Positions 26,516 through 35,744 of a stretch of 64,000 bases of DNA are shown in pieces (the stretch's first letter is position 1; each line of letters opens with the position of its first letter). The stretch is from Pseudoruegeria aquimaris (GTDB lineage Bacteria > Pseudomonadota > Alphaproteobacteria > Rhodobacterales > Rhodobacteraceae). The position numbers and the translations under genes were made by a program. Location of the stretch: contig NZ_FWFQ01000011.1 of assembly GCF_900172235.1 (NCBI RefSeq), positions 1 to 64,000 on the forward strand, in the 5' to 3' direction. The notes under the pieces were generated by a model. It saw nothing but the letters and a program-made list of their open reading frames with translations, did not search any database and had not been told where the DNA came from.

Positions 26516-27795
26516 TGTTGCGCTTGCTCCCGCCCCTGCTCGGCCTCATGGCCTGCCTGCTGCTGCCGCTTGCCGCCTTTGCCCAGACGGGCGCGCCCGC
26601 GCCGCAGCTCACCGTCGAGGTGCCGGAAGAGCCGGTGATCCCCGGCCAGCCGGTGGTGATCCGCATGAAGGTTCTGGTGCCCACGTGGCTCTCCAAGCCG
26701 ATCGCCTTTCCGCCGCTCGAACTGCCCAACGTGATCACCCGGCTCACGGAACGTTCGACCACGCCCGTCAGCGAGACGATCGAAGGGGAAACCTGGTCCG
26801 GCGTGAGCCGCAGCTACCGGCTCTACCCGATGATCCCCGGCGCATTCACCATCCCGCCGCAGGAGCTTCAGGTGCTCTATGCCGAGCCGGGCAAGACGGA
26901 GCCGCTGGTGGCCACGCTCCGGACGCCGCCGATCAGCTTCTCCGCCGAGGTGCCGGCCGGGGCGGAGGGGCTGGACCCCTTCATCGCCGCCGAAGGGCTG
27001 GAGATCACCGAAACCATCGAGGGCACGCCTGATGCACTGGTGCCCGGCGCGAGCTTCACGCGCACGATCACCGCGAAGATCACCGGCACCACCCCGATCC
27101 TCCTGCCCCAACTGGCCGCCGGCGACAGCCCCGCCGGCATCGCGGCCTACCCATCGGAGCCGGTGATCGAGGAAAGCGAGAACCGGGGCACGCTTTCGGG
27201 CACCCGGAGCGAGAAGATCACCTACGTGGCCGAGGCCGGGGCCGAAGGCAGCCTGCCCGGCGTCACCCTCCGATACTGGGATCTGAAGGCCGGCGCGGTG
27301 AAGGAAACCGGCATCGACCCCGTGACCATCTTTTCCGACGGCCCGCCCCCGGCCGCGCCGCAGGCACCGCCGGAAAGCCGCCTGCGGCTCATTCTCGGCG
27401 CGGCGGCGGCGCTGCTGCTGTTCGGGGTGGCCTTCCTCGCGGCGCGCTGGCTGGCCCCGCGCCTGCGGGCGCGTCGGGCCGCGCGGCGGGCCGCCTATCT
27501 TGCCTCGGAAGCCCATGCCCATGAGCGCCTGCTCAAGGCAATCGCCGCGCAGGACTACGGCGCAAGCCTTGCCGCCCTGCCTCTCTGGGAGCGCCGCCTC
27601 GACCTCGGTACGGCACAGGACGTTCGTGCGGCCCTGCGCCGGGCCGCCGCCGGCGCCTATGGCGGCGAGCCGGACCCCGCCGCCTGGCGCGATGTGCGCG
27701 CCGCCGTCGAAGCCACCCGAAAACGGGCACACGCCCACCGATCCCGCGCCGAAGGCGCAGCCCTGCCCTCCTTGAATCCCGGAACCCCTGCATGA
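26512..27795 (+). CDS. batD: BatD-like membrane protein
   Basis: The 427-residue protein has a signal peptide (about 1-24, ending AFAQ) and a large periplasmic beta-rich region that starts VEVPEEPVIPGQPVVIRMKV. One membrane segment (about 290-315) and a basic cytoplasmic tail follow. BatD/oxygen-tolerance proteins share this layout; sequence similarity in the family is low. The start at ATG 26512 overlaps the previous stop. Confidence 0.75.
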   Translation: MMLRLLPPLLGLMACLLLPLAAFAQTGAPAPQLTVEVPEEPVIPGQPVVIRMKVLVPTWLSKPIAFPPLELPNVITRLTERSTTPVSETIEGETWSGVSRSYRLYPMIPGAFTIPPQELQVLYAEPGKTEPLVATLRTPPISFSAEVPAGAEGLDPFIAAEGLEITETIEGTPDALVPGASFTRTITAKITGTTPILLPQLAAGDSPAGIAAYPSEPVIEESENRGTLSGTRSEKITYVAEAGAEGSLPGVTLRYWDLKAGAVKETGIDPVTIFSDGPPPAAPQAPPESRLRLILGAAAALLLFGVAFLAARWLAPRLRARRAARRAAYLASEAHAHERLLKAIAAQDYGASLAALPLWERRLDLGTAQDVRAALRRAAAGAYGGEPDPAAWRDVRAAVEATRKRAHAHRSRAEGAALPSLNPGTPA

Positions 27796-29768
27796 CACTT
27801 CCCGCCTTCCTGCGCCGCTTCTGCCTCGTAGCCGTTTCGGCCTGCGCCGGTTGGGCCGCCCCGCTCGCGGCACAAACCCCGCAGGGCAAGGGCACGGCCA
27901 CGCCGGGAATCCCGGCCTACCTCGGCTCGGAAAGCTGCGCCGAGTGCCATGCGGAGGAAACGGAGGCCTGGGCGGGGTCGCATCACGCCAAGGCATGGCT
28001 TCCGCCCACCCCCGGCAACGTGCTGGGAGATTTCGACAACGCCACCTTCACGCAGGGCGGGCTGACCGCCCGCTTCTACCGCGAAGACGGCGCCTACATG
28101 GTCGAGGTCAGCGAACCGGACGGCAGCACTGCGCGTTATCCAGTCCATTCGGCCGCTGGCATCGCCCCGCTCCAGCAATACCTGCTGGAAACCGAACCGG
28201 GCCGCCTTCAATCCTTCGACGTCGCCTGGGACGTGGAGCGCGAACGCTGGTATCACCTCTATCCCGACACCGATCTCGCCCCCACCGACGGGCTCCACTG
28301 GAGCGGCCCCTACAAGAACTGGAACGCCCGCTGCGCGGAATGCCACGCCACGGGATTCGAGAAGAACTACGATCCGGCGAACCGCCGCTACCAAAGCACG
28401 CAGGCCGAGATCGGCGTGGGCTGCGAGGCATGCCACGGCCCCGGTCAGGCCCACGTGGAATGGGCGCGGCTCGGCGTGATCAACCGGGCCTTCGCCGACA
28501 GTACCGATGACGCCGGTTTCACCATCACCTTCTCCGCCGATGACCCCTACACCGAGCGCGAGCAATGCGCCGGCTGCCACTCCCGGCGGGAAGCCTTCGG
28601 CGACGGCAACCCCCTGCCCGGCACCGCCTTCGACGACGCCTACCGGCTGGCGCTGCTGCGCCCCGGTCTCTACCACGATGACGGCTCCATCCTCGAAGAG
28701 GTCTACGTCTACGGCTCCTTCCTGCAATCGAAGATGGCCGCGAAGGGCGTGCGCTGCTCCAACTGCCACGAGGTGCACTCGGGCACGCTGAAGGCGGAAG
28801 GCAATGCCACCTGCACCCAGTGCCACTCGCCCGCCGGAAACCCGGATTTCCCGAGCCTGCCGCTGGCCGACTACGACACCCCCGATCACCATTTCCACCC
28901 GGAAGGCACCGAGGGCGCGCAGTGCAAATCCTGCCACATGATCGAGCGCACCTACATGGGCATCGACGGCCGGCGGGATCACTCCTTCCGCGTGCCGCGC
29001 CCCGATCTCGCCGCCGCCACCAACGCGCCGGACGCCTGCACCGATTGCCACACGGATCAAACGGCCGCATGGGCGGCGGCCGAACTGGAAACCCGCTTTC
29101 CCGACAGCCGCCACCGGGGGCCCCATTTCGCCACCACCTTCGCCAATGCGCGGGCCAACCCGGCGCGGCAGGTCAATGCGCTGGCCCGGATCGCCCTCGC
29201 CGAGGATCAGCCCGCGATCATCCGCGCCAGCGCGATGGAGCTGCTGCGCGGCGCCGAAAGCCCCGAGGCCGCCGCCGCGCTGGCCGGGCTCATCGACGAT
29301 CCCGATCCCCTCGTGCGGGCGGCGGCGGTGGGGCTGCAGCGCTTTGCACCCGACATCGACAAGGTTCAGCGCCTGCTGCCGGCCCTGAAGGACGAAACCC
29401 GCCTCGTGCGCCTTGCCGCCGTGCTCGATCTCTTCGCCGCCCCCATCGCGCGGCTGCCGCAGGCCTCGGCGCAGGCCTTCTCGGCCGCCGCCGCGGAATG
29501 GCGCGAGGTGATGGCCCTGCGCGCCGATTTCCCCGAGGGTCACCTCGTGATGGGCGGCGCTGCGCTGACGATGCGCAACATCCCCGTGGCCACCGAGGCG
29601 TTCGGCGAGGCCGTGCGCCTCGATCCGCAACTCGTGCAGGCGTGGTCGATGCTGGCGAGGATCAAGGCCGCCGTCGGCGATCTGGACGGCGCCCGGCAGA
29701 CGATCGCGGAGGGGCTGGCGGCCAACCCCTCCGATCCGCTGCTGCTGCAGACGGTGGATCAGTTCTGA
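27792..29768 (+). CDS. Exported octaheme c-type cytochrome with HEAT/TPR tail
   Basis: The 658-residue protein has a signal peptide (about 1-27) and eight CxxCH haem motifs in the first two thirds (CAECH, CAECH, CEACH, CAGCH, CSNCH, CTQCH, CKSCH, CTDCH). The first is near residue 49 and the last near 420. The first five haems resemble the cytochrome c554 family. HEAT-like repeats follow (about 455-560), then TPR-like helices (about 575-650). It overlaps batD by four bases and closes the sulfatase-Bat array. A periplasmic redox role is clear; the donor and acceptor are not. Confidence 0.88.
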   Translation: MTLPAFLRRFCLVAVSACAGWAAPLAAQTPQGKGTATPGIPAYLGSESCAECHAEETEAWAGSHHAKAWLPPTPGNVLGDFDNATFTQGGLTARFYREDGAYMVEVSEPDGSTARYPVHSAAGIAPLQQYLLETEPGRLQSFDVAWDVERERWYHLYPDTDLAPTDGLHWSGPYKNWNARCAECHATGFEKNYDPANRRYQSTQAEIGVGCEACHGPGQAHVEWARLGVINRAFADSTDDAGFTITFSADDPYTEREQCAGCHSRREAFGDGNPLPGTAFDDAYRLALLRPGLYHDDGSILEEVYVYGSFLQSKMAAKGVRCSNCHEVHSGTLKAEGNATCTQCHSPAGNPDFPSLPLADYDTPDHHFHPEGTEGAQCKSCHMIERTYMGIDGRRDHSFRVPRPDLAAATNAPDACTDCHTDQTAAWAAAELETRFPDSRHRGPHFATTFANARANPARQVNALARIALAEDQPAIIRASAMELLRGAESPEAAAALAGLIDDPDPLVRAAAVGLQRFAPDIDKVQRLLPALKDETRLVRLAAVLDLFAAPIARLPQASAQAFSAAAAEWREVMALRADFPEGHLVMGGAALTMRNIPVATEAFGEAVRLDPQLVQAWSMLARIKAAVGDLDGARQTIAEGLAANPSDPLLLQTVDQF

Positions 29769-29904
29769 TCCGCCCGCCGGGCAGGCAACGCGCCCGGATG
29801 CCGGCCAGCGCGTACGACGGTCCCGCACCGCAGGCACCCGCAGCCTTGCGCCTGCCGCAGGCTTCGGTGTCTGCTGCAGGCAACCCGTTCGACAGGAGCC
29901 ACCG

Positions 29905-30312
29905 ATGACCCCGACGACCGTCACTCTCGTTCAGGACAGCTTCTCCGAGGTGGCACCGATCGCCGATGCCGCCGCCGAAATCTTCTACGACCACCTGTTC
30001 GACACACAGCCGCAACTGCGCCCGATGTTCCCGCAGGACATGGCCGGGCAGAAATCCAAGCTGATGAAAACCCTCGCCTTCGCCGTGGCCAGCCTGGGCG
30101 ATGCGGACACCCTGCTGCCGGCCCTGCGGGACCTCGGCGCGCGCCACGGCGGCTACGGCGTGGCGCCGGAGCATTATGCGGCGGTGGGCGCGAGCCTGAT
30201 CCACACGCTGAGGCAGGGGCTCGGCCCGGCCTTCACCGAGGAGGTGCGCGAAGCCTGGCTCGAGGTCTACGCCACCGTCGCCGCCGCGATGCAGGAAGGC
30301 GCCGCGGCCTGA
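29905..30312 (+). CDS. Single-domain bacterial globin
   Basis: The 135-residue protein has the globin pattern of the flavohaemoglobin/single-domain class: an N-terminal FYDHLF segment, a distal region around PMFPQDMAGQKSKLMKTLAF, and a proximal His in ARHGGYGV (about 80). No reductase domain is attached. Such globins bind oxygen or nitric oxide. AGGAG precedes the ATG. It lies 136 bases after the cytochrome gene and could be cotranscribed with it. Confidence 0.85.
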   Translation: MTPTTVTLVQDSFSEVAPIADAAAEIFYDHLFDTQPQLRPMFPQDMAGQKSKLMKTLAFAVASLGDADTLLPALRDLGARHGGYGVAPEHYAAVGASLIHTLRQGLGPAFTEEVREAWLEVYATVAAAMQEGAAA

Positions 30313-30455
30313 GCGCCCGGCCGCGCGGCCGTCCGTTCACCGCCCTGCCGCGCCCCTGGTGACGGGAAACCCCATCGCCGGTATGGGCGTTGACACCGGC
30401 CGCCCCATCGCGTTCCCTCCCCGGTGAGAGCGATTGCAAAACCGGGAGAGTGAGC

Positions 30456-31448
30456 ATGTTCAAGGCATTGCTGGTGGACAAGGCGGAGGACGGAACCGTC
30501 AGCCAGACGATCGAGGAAATCGGGGAGGACCGCCTGCCCGAAGGCGACGTGACGGTGGCGGTGGCCTATTCCACGCTGAACTACAAGGACGGGCTCTGCG
30601 TGAACGCGACAGGCGGCCTCGTGCGCAACTTCCCCCATGTGCCGGGGATCGATTTCGCCGGCACCGTCGAAGACAGCAGCGATCCGCGGTACAAGCCCGG
30701 TGACAAGGTGGTGCTGACCGGGTGGCGCGTGGGCGAAGCCCATTGGGGCGGCTACGCGCAGAAGGCCCGCGTGAAGGCCGATTGGCTGGTGCCGCTGCCG
30801 CCGGGTCTCAGCATGAAACAGGCCATGGCCGTGGGCACCGCCGGGTTCACCTCGATGCTGGCCGTGATGGCGCTGGAAGATCACGGGCTGCGGCCGGAGA
30901 ACGGCCCGGTTCTCGTCACCGGCGCCGCCGGCGGTGTTGGCTCCGTCGCCACCGCGATCCTCGCCAACCGGGGCTACGAGGTGGCCGGCGTCACCGGGCG
31001 GGCCGATCAGGCGGACTACCTGAAGGATCTCGGCGCCAGCACGATCATCCCGCGCGCGGAACTGGCCGAGCCTTCCGGCAAGCCGCTGGAGCGCGAAACA
31101 TGGGCCGGCTGCGTGGACGCCGTGGGCGGCGCCATGCTCTCGAAAGTGCTGACCCAGATGAAATACGGCTCGTCCGTCGCCGCGGTGGGGCTTGCCGGCG
31201 GCGCGGCCATGACGGGCGCCACCGTGGTGCCCTTCCTTCTGCGCGGCGTGAACCTGCTGGGCATCGACAGCGTGATGCAGCCCTTCGAGAACCGCCAGCG
31301 CGCCTGGCAGCGGATCGTGGAGGATCTGCCGATGGCCAAGCTGGAGGCGATGGTCCGCCCGGCCACGCTTTCGGAACTGCCGAAGCTGGGCCGCGACATC
31401 CTCAAGGGCCAGGTGAAGGGCCGCGTGGTGGTGGACGTGAACGCCTGA
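30456..31448 (+). CDS. acuI: Acryloyl-CoA reductase AcuI (YhdH family, NADPH)
   Basis: The 330-residue medium-chain oxidoreductase matches the AcuI/YhdH group: YSTLNYKDGL, FPHVPGIDFAGTVE, a nucleotide-binding VTGAAGGVGSVA (about 153-164) and no structural zinc site. AcuI turns toxic acryloyl-CoA to propionyl-CoA and is typical of roseobacters that use DMSP. No other DMSP genes adjoin. I chose ATG 30456 after GGGAGAG over an upstream in-frame start. Confidence 0.87.
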   Translation: MFKALLVDKAEDGTVSQTIEEIGEDRLPEGDVTVAVAYSTLNYKDGLCVNATGGLVRNFPHVPGIDFAGTVEDSSDPRYKPGDKVVLTGWRVGEAHWGGYAQKARVKADWLVPLPPGLSMKQAMAVGTAGFTSMLAVMALEDHGLRPENGPVLVTGAAGGVGSVATAILANRGYEVAGVTGRADQADYLKDLGASTIIPRAELAEPSGKPLERETWAGCVDAVGGAMLSKVLTQMKYGSSVAAVGLAGGAAMTGATVVPFLLRGVNLLGIDSVMQPFENRQRAWQRIVEDLPMAKLEAMVRPATLSELPKLGRDILKGQVKGRVVVDVNA

Positions 31449-31474
31449 TCCAGCGCCCCGCACCTGCCGGAACA

Positions 31475-31506
31475 AAAAGAAAGGCGCCCCGCAAGGGCGC
31501 CTTTTT
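31475..31506. terminator. Bidirectional terminator between acuI and the amidotransferase gene
   Basis: AGGCGCCC and GGGCGCCT pair around CGCAA, with an A-rich flank on the left and TTTTT on the right. It can terminate transcripts from both converging sides. Confidence 0.85.
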
Positions 31507-31527
31507 CCATTCGGGGGATGCCGCCCG

Positions 31528-32244
31528 TCAGATGGCGGCGTAATGGGTGGCGATCCGCTCGGCGAGGAGCTTTGCATCCGTCGGTCGGCCCATCGTCTTC
31601 TGCGCCTCCTCCACCTGCTCGGGCTTCAGGACCGTGCCCTTGCGGCTGTCCAGCAGCGCGCTTGCGTAAGGCGCGCGGAACTCCGGGTGGCCTTGGAAGG
31701 TGATCGCGAAGCCGGGATACCACAGCCCGGCGATGGGGCAGAAATCGCTCTGCGCGATGACCCGGCTGCCCTCGGGCGCGGCGTCCACCTGATCCTGGTG
31801 GTAGGCCTGAAGGCAGACGCGCTCCGGCGCTTCGCCCAGCGCCTCGGGCCAGCTTGTGACGGAATATTCCTGCACCCCGAGCGACCAGCCCTTGCGGGAT
31901 TTGCTCACCTTGCCGCCCAGCGCCTGGGCGATGATCTGGTGGCCGAAGCAGATGCCCACCATCTTGCGCCCCGCGTCCCGGCAGGCGCGGATGAAGGCCT
32001 CCAGCGGTTTAATCCACGGATGATCCTCGTAGACGCCAAACTTGGAGCCGGTGATGACCCAGAGATCGCAGGCGGTCGGATCTTCGGGAATTACGCCATC
32101 GAGCACGGCATAGGTGGTGAACTCCGCCGCGAGCGGTGAAAGCCACTCTGCCACCATGCGCGGATAATCCGCGAAACGCGCCGTCAGCTCGTCCGGCATC
32201 CGCCCGGTCTCAAGGATTCCGACGCGCAAGGCTGCCTTTTCCAT
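31528..32244 (-). CDS. Class I glutamine amidotransferase-like protein
   Basis: The 238-residue protein has the class-I triad region: GICFGHQIIAQALGG (nucleophile Cys about 100) and a His-x-Glu near QGHPEFRAPY. In the polyamine setting it could act as a gamma-glutamyl-GABA hydrolase (PuuD-like role), but its sequence is of the GMP-synthase-like GATase1 type, so this is inference. The start at 32244 overlaps the stop of the oxidase gene as TGATG, with GGAG six bases upstream. Confidence 0.75.
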   Translation of the reverse strand: MEKAALRVGILETGRMPDELTARFADYPRMVAEWLSPLAAEFTTYAVLDGVIPEDPTACDLWVITGSKFGVYEDHPWIKPLEAFIRACRDAGRKMVGICFGHQIIAQALGGKVSKSRKGWSLGVQEYSVTSWPEALGEAPERVCLQAYHQDQVDAAPEGSRVIAQSDFCPIAGLWYPGFAITFQGHPEFRAPYASALLDSRKGTVLKPEQVEEAQKTMGRPTDAKLLAERIATHYAAI

Positions 32245-33584
32245 CACGATCTCCGATCTTTCCATCCGTAGGCCAGGTAGGCCGCGTGCAGCAACAGGCG
32301 GCGGGCCCGCCCGAGCGGGTAGCGCCGCAGCGGGCGCCGCATGATATCGGGCAGCGGCGCCTGCGTTTCAACCCCGGCCACGATCTCGGCCAGCCGGGCC
32401 CCTGCGTAGGAACCCATGGCGACCCCGTTTCCGTGGTAGGCCAGCGCCGTATAGGCGCCGTCCATTCCGGGCACCGGGCCGACGTAGGGCGTCAGATCGC
32501 GGCTGACGCAGAGCAGCCCGGACCAGAAATGCGGCGTCTCCACATGGGCCCAGCCCGGAAACATCGCCTCGAAATCGGCCCGGATCCGCGCCTTGCGCCG
32601 CGCCATCTCGGCCGGCTTCGCCGTCACCCCGCCGCGCATCCCGAAGAGGAAACGCCCGTCGGGCATCAGGCGGAAGTAATGCAGCAGGTGGCGGCTGTCA
32701 TAGGCCATGTGCTCCGAGGTCCAGCCCTGCGCTTCCCGCTCCGGAGCCGTGAGCGGCCGGGTGACGATCACGTTGGACTGCACCGGCAGGTAGCGCGAGG
32801 CATACCAGCCCGGCAAATCCTCCCGCGAGTAGCCGTTCGTGGCAAAGATCACCTTGCGCGCCCGGACCTCCCCCGCCCCGGCCCGCAGGCGAAACCCGCC
32901 GGCGGCCGCATCGACGGAGGTGACCGGGCTGCGGGTAAATATCCGCACACCGGCCACCTGTGCGGCCTGCGCGAGCCCAATCGCGTATTTGCGCGGGTTC
33001 AAGGCAAAGCCGACAGGCACGTGCAATGCGCCGTGGGTGCCGGCTGCAGCAATGCCTTCCGCTCGCTGCGCCTCGGGTGTCAGAACCCGGCACGAAAGCC
33101 CCAGCATCTCGCGGTAGAACGCCGCCTCCTCCGCGAAATGGCCGAAGGCCGCCGGGCTGTGGGCGAGCTGCACCTCGCCATCCGAATGGCGATCGGCCTC
33201 GATGCCCAGCGCATCGAGCAACCCGGCGACGTGGTCCACCGCCGCGCGCTCCGCCTGAAGAAAGGCGCGCGTGGCGGCACGCCCGTGAAGCTTCACGAGT
33301 TGGCTGCCCTCCAGCGCGGCGCCGCCAAGGCAGCAGAAGCCGCCGTTGCGCCCCGAAGCGCCCCAGCCGGGGGTGTTCTCTTCGAGCACCACCACCTCCG
33401 CCCCGGCCCGCGCCAGCCCGTGGGCGGCGTTCAGGCCGGTGTAGCCCGCCCCGATCACCGCGACATCGCAGGACACATCCGCCTCGAGCGCCCCGTTGCA
33501 GGGCTCATCGGCGATCGTCTCGCGCCAGTAGCAGCCCGCGTCGGACTTCGGGCCGTAGGCAAGATCTTCGTAGAGGCGGACCAT
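32244..33584 (-). CDS. FAD-dependent oxidase, gamma-glutamylputrescine oxidase-like
   Basis: The 446-residue flavoprotein of the DAO family has VIGAGYTGLNAAHGLA (about 43-58) and GASGRNGGFCC for FAD binding. The C-terminal YHGNGVAMGSYAG is the usual second FAD contact. In the Puu pathway such an enzyme oxidises gamma-glutamylputrescine to the aldehyde. A second, clearly diverged copy lies at 42766-44070. It sits one base after the ligase gene. Confidence 0.82.
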   Translation of the reverse strand: MVRLYEDLAYGPKSDAGCYWRETIADEPCNGALEADVSCDVAVIGAGYTGLNAAHGLARAGAEVVVLEENTPGWGASGRNGGFCCLGGAALEGSQLVKLHGRAATRAFLQAERAAVDHVAGLLDALGIEADRHSDGEVQLAHSPAAFGHFAEEAAFYREMLGLSCRVLTPEAQRAEGIAAAGTHGALHVPVGFALNPRKYAIGLAQAAQVAGVRIFTRSPVTSVDAAAGGFRLRAGAGEVRARKVIFATNGYSREDLPGWYASRYLPVQSNVIVTRPLTAPEREAQGWTSEHMAYDSRHLLHYFRLMPDGRFLFGMRGGVTAKPAEMARRKARIRADFEAMFPGWAHVETPHFWSGLLCVSRDLTPYVGPVPGMDGAYTALAYHGNGVAMGSYAGARLAEIVAGVETQAPLPDIMRRPLRRYPLGRARRLLLHAAYLAYGWKDRRS

Positions 33585-33585
33585 C

Positions 33586-34929
33586 TCAGAGGCGCGACAG
33601 GTAGGTCCGGTATTCCGCCGGGGTGATCTCCGTCATCATGCGGGCGATCTCGTCGCGCCGCACCGCCACGTAGACGTCGCGGTAGGCCGCGGTGTAGATG
33701 TCGGCGGCGGCCTCGGAGGCGGCGAAACGCTCGACCGCCTGGCGCCAGTCATGGGTGAGGCGCTGCGCCGGTTTCGCGTTCGGATCATCCAGCGGCAGCG
33801 GAAGCGGTGGATCGTTTTCCAGCCCGTAGAGCACGCCGCCGAGAATCCCGGCGAGCGCGAGATAGGGGTTGACGTCCGCCCCGCAGATCCGGTGCTCCAG
33901 CCGCGCGCCCGGGCCGGAGACCTCGGGGATGCGCACCGCCGCGCCGCGGTGATCGCGGCCCCAGTCCGGCGCGCAGGGCGCGAAGCTTTCGGGCAGGAAG
34001 CGGCGGTAGGAATTCATGTGCGGCGCGAAGACGGCCTGAAGATCGCGCATCGTCGCCAGCACGCCGGCCACGGCCTGTTTCAGCAGCGGCGAAGGCGCGT
34101 CCGTGCCTGCGTCGAACAGGTTCTTCCCGGCGCCATCGACGAGGCTCATGTGCGCGTGCATCCCGTTGCCGGGATAATCGGCATAGGGCTTGGCCATGAA
34201 GGTGGCCTCGTAGTCGTGGCTGTCGGCGATCTCGGAGACGAGGCGCTTGAAGTGCAGCGCCGTCTCGGCGGCGGCAAGCACGTCCTGCGTGTGGTGGAAG
34301 TTGATCTCGAACTGGCCGGGGCCGTATTCGGCGATCAGCGTATCGGTGGCGAGCCCCTGCGTGGCGCAGGCGTCGGTGATGTCCTTCAGCACGTGCTCAA
34401 GGCGCCGCAGCACATCCAGATCGTAGTTCTGGGCCGTGGGCGAGCCGGTGGGCGGCACCGGCGGCGCCTCGGGGCTGTCGCGCTTCTGGAGCAGGTAGAA
34501 TTCCAGCTCCGTCGCCACCACCGGGTGCGCACCGCGGGCGGTGAAGCGATCAAGCACCGCCTGAAGCCGGGCCTGCGGGCAGAGGTAGCTGACCTCGCCG
34601 CTGTCGTCAGTCATCACCACCTGCACCTGCGCGACGTTGCCGCCGACCCAGGGCACCCGCTGCAGCGAGCCCGGAATCGGGCGGATTTCGCCGTCTGGAT
34701 CCCCCACGACGATGCCCAGCCCCGTGGCCGGCACCTCTTCACCGAAGATGTTGGGCGCGTAGGTCGAGAGCGGCAGGCGCACGCCGCCCTTGGCCAGCTT
34801 CGCGGCGCCCTCCCCCGGCAGCCACTTGCCCCGAAGAACCCCGTTGAGATCGCAGAGCATCAGCTCGATCCGGTCGGGTTTGCCGTGCTCCGCCACGTAG
34901 GCTTTGAATTCGTCGAGAAAGCTGGTCAT
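33586..34929 (-). CDS. Glutamine synthetase family protein, gamma-glutamylpolyamine synthetase-like
   Basis: The 447-residue protein has glutamine-synthetase fold motifs: MHAHMSLVDGAGKNLFD, APHMNSYRRFLP and a C-terminal EHRICGADVNPYLALAG. In polyamine clusters these enzymes join glutamate to putrescine or related amines (PuuA role). The ATG overlaps the stop of potC by four bases, coupling uptake to the first catabolic step. A second paralog is at 39895-41259. Confidence 0.85.
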   Translation of the reverse strand: MTSFLDEFKAYVAEHGKPDRIELMLCDLNGVLRGKWLPGEGAAKLAKGGVRLPLSTYAPNIFGEEVPATGLGIVVGDPDGEIRPIPGSLQRVPWVGGNVAQVQVVMTDDSGEVSYLCPQARLQAVLDRFTARGAHPVVATELEFYLLQKRDSPEAPPVPPTGSPTAQNYDLDVLRRLEHVLKDITDACATQGLATDTLIAEYGPGQFEINFHHTQDVLAAAETALHFKRLVSEIADSHDYEATFMAKPYADYPGNGMHAHMSLVDGAGKNLFDAGTDAPSPLLKQAVAGVLATMRDLQAVFAPHMNSYRRFLPESFAPCAPDWGRDHRGAAVRIPEVSGPGARLEHRICGADVNPYLALAGILGGVLYGLENDPPLPLPLDDPNAKPAQRLTHDWRQAVERFAASEAAADIYTAAYRDVYVAVRRDEIARMMTEITPAEYRTYLSRL

Positions 34930-35744
34930 TGCTGGAAGGCTCTTTGTTCGTCGCGCTGGCGTTTCACCAGCGCCCGTTTGGACATCAGCGAGGCGGTGAT
35001 CACGCCCACCGTCACGATGGCGATCATGATCGTGGACAAGGCGTTGATTTCCGGGCTGACGCCGAGGCGCACCGCCGAGAAGATCTTGATCGGCAGCGTG
35101 GTGGAACTCGGCCCGGATGTGAAGGAGGCGATCACCAGATCATCGAGCGAAAGCGTGAAGGCCAGCAGCCAGCCCGAGATCACGGCCGGCGCGATGACGG
35201 GCAGCGTCACCGAGCGGAAGGCGTCGAATGGGGTGCAGCCCAGGTCCAGCGCCGCCTCTTCGAGCGAGCGGTCAAAGCTCGCCAACCGGGAGGAGACCAC
35301 CACGGAGACGTAGCACATCGAGAAGGTGGTATGCGCCAGCACGATGGTGAACACCCCGCGCGGGATGTTGAGCGAGATGAACAGCAGGAGCAGCGACAGG
35401 CCGGTGATCACCTCGGGCATCACCAGCGGGGCATAGATCATCCCCGAAAACAGCGTGCGCCCGTGGAACCGCCCGGCCCGCACCAGCACGTAGGCCGCCA
35501 TGGTGCCGAGCACCGTGGCCAGCGTCGAGGACATCACCGCCACCTTGAGCGTGACCCAGGCGGCATCGAGGAAGGCCTGGTTGCGGAACAGCTCGCCATA
35601 CCACTTGGTGGAGAAGCCGGCCCAGACGGTGACGAGCTTGCTTTCGTTGAAGGAGTAGACGACCAGCACGATCATCGGGATGTAGAGGAAGGCAAAGCCC
35701 AGCGTCAGCGCCGTGGCGTTGAACCATGTGAACTTGCGGCTCAT
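34926..35744 (-). CDS. potC: Spermidine/putrescine ABC transporter permease PotC
   Basis: The 272-residue permease has six predicted membrane segments and the EAA loop typical of importers (SLEEAALDLGCTPFDAFRSVTLP, about 155-177). It is paired with potB by a four-base overlap. I start it at 35744 because earlier in-frame residues lie inside potB. Confidence 0.9.
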   Translation of the reverse strand: MSRKFTWFNATALTLGFAFLYIPMIVLVVYSFNESKLVTVWAGFSTKWYGELFRNQAFLDAAWVTLKVAVMSSTLATVLGTMAAYVLVRAGRFHGRTLFSGMIYAPLVMPEVITGLSLLLLFISLNIPRGVFTIVLAHTTFSMCYVSVVVSSRLASFDRSLEEAALDLGCTPFDAFRSVTLPVIAPAVISGWLLAFTLSLDDLVIASFTSGPSSTTLPIKIFSAVRLGVSPEINALSTIMIAIVTVGVITASLMSKRALVKRQRDEQRAFQQ

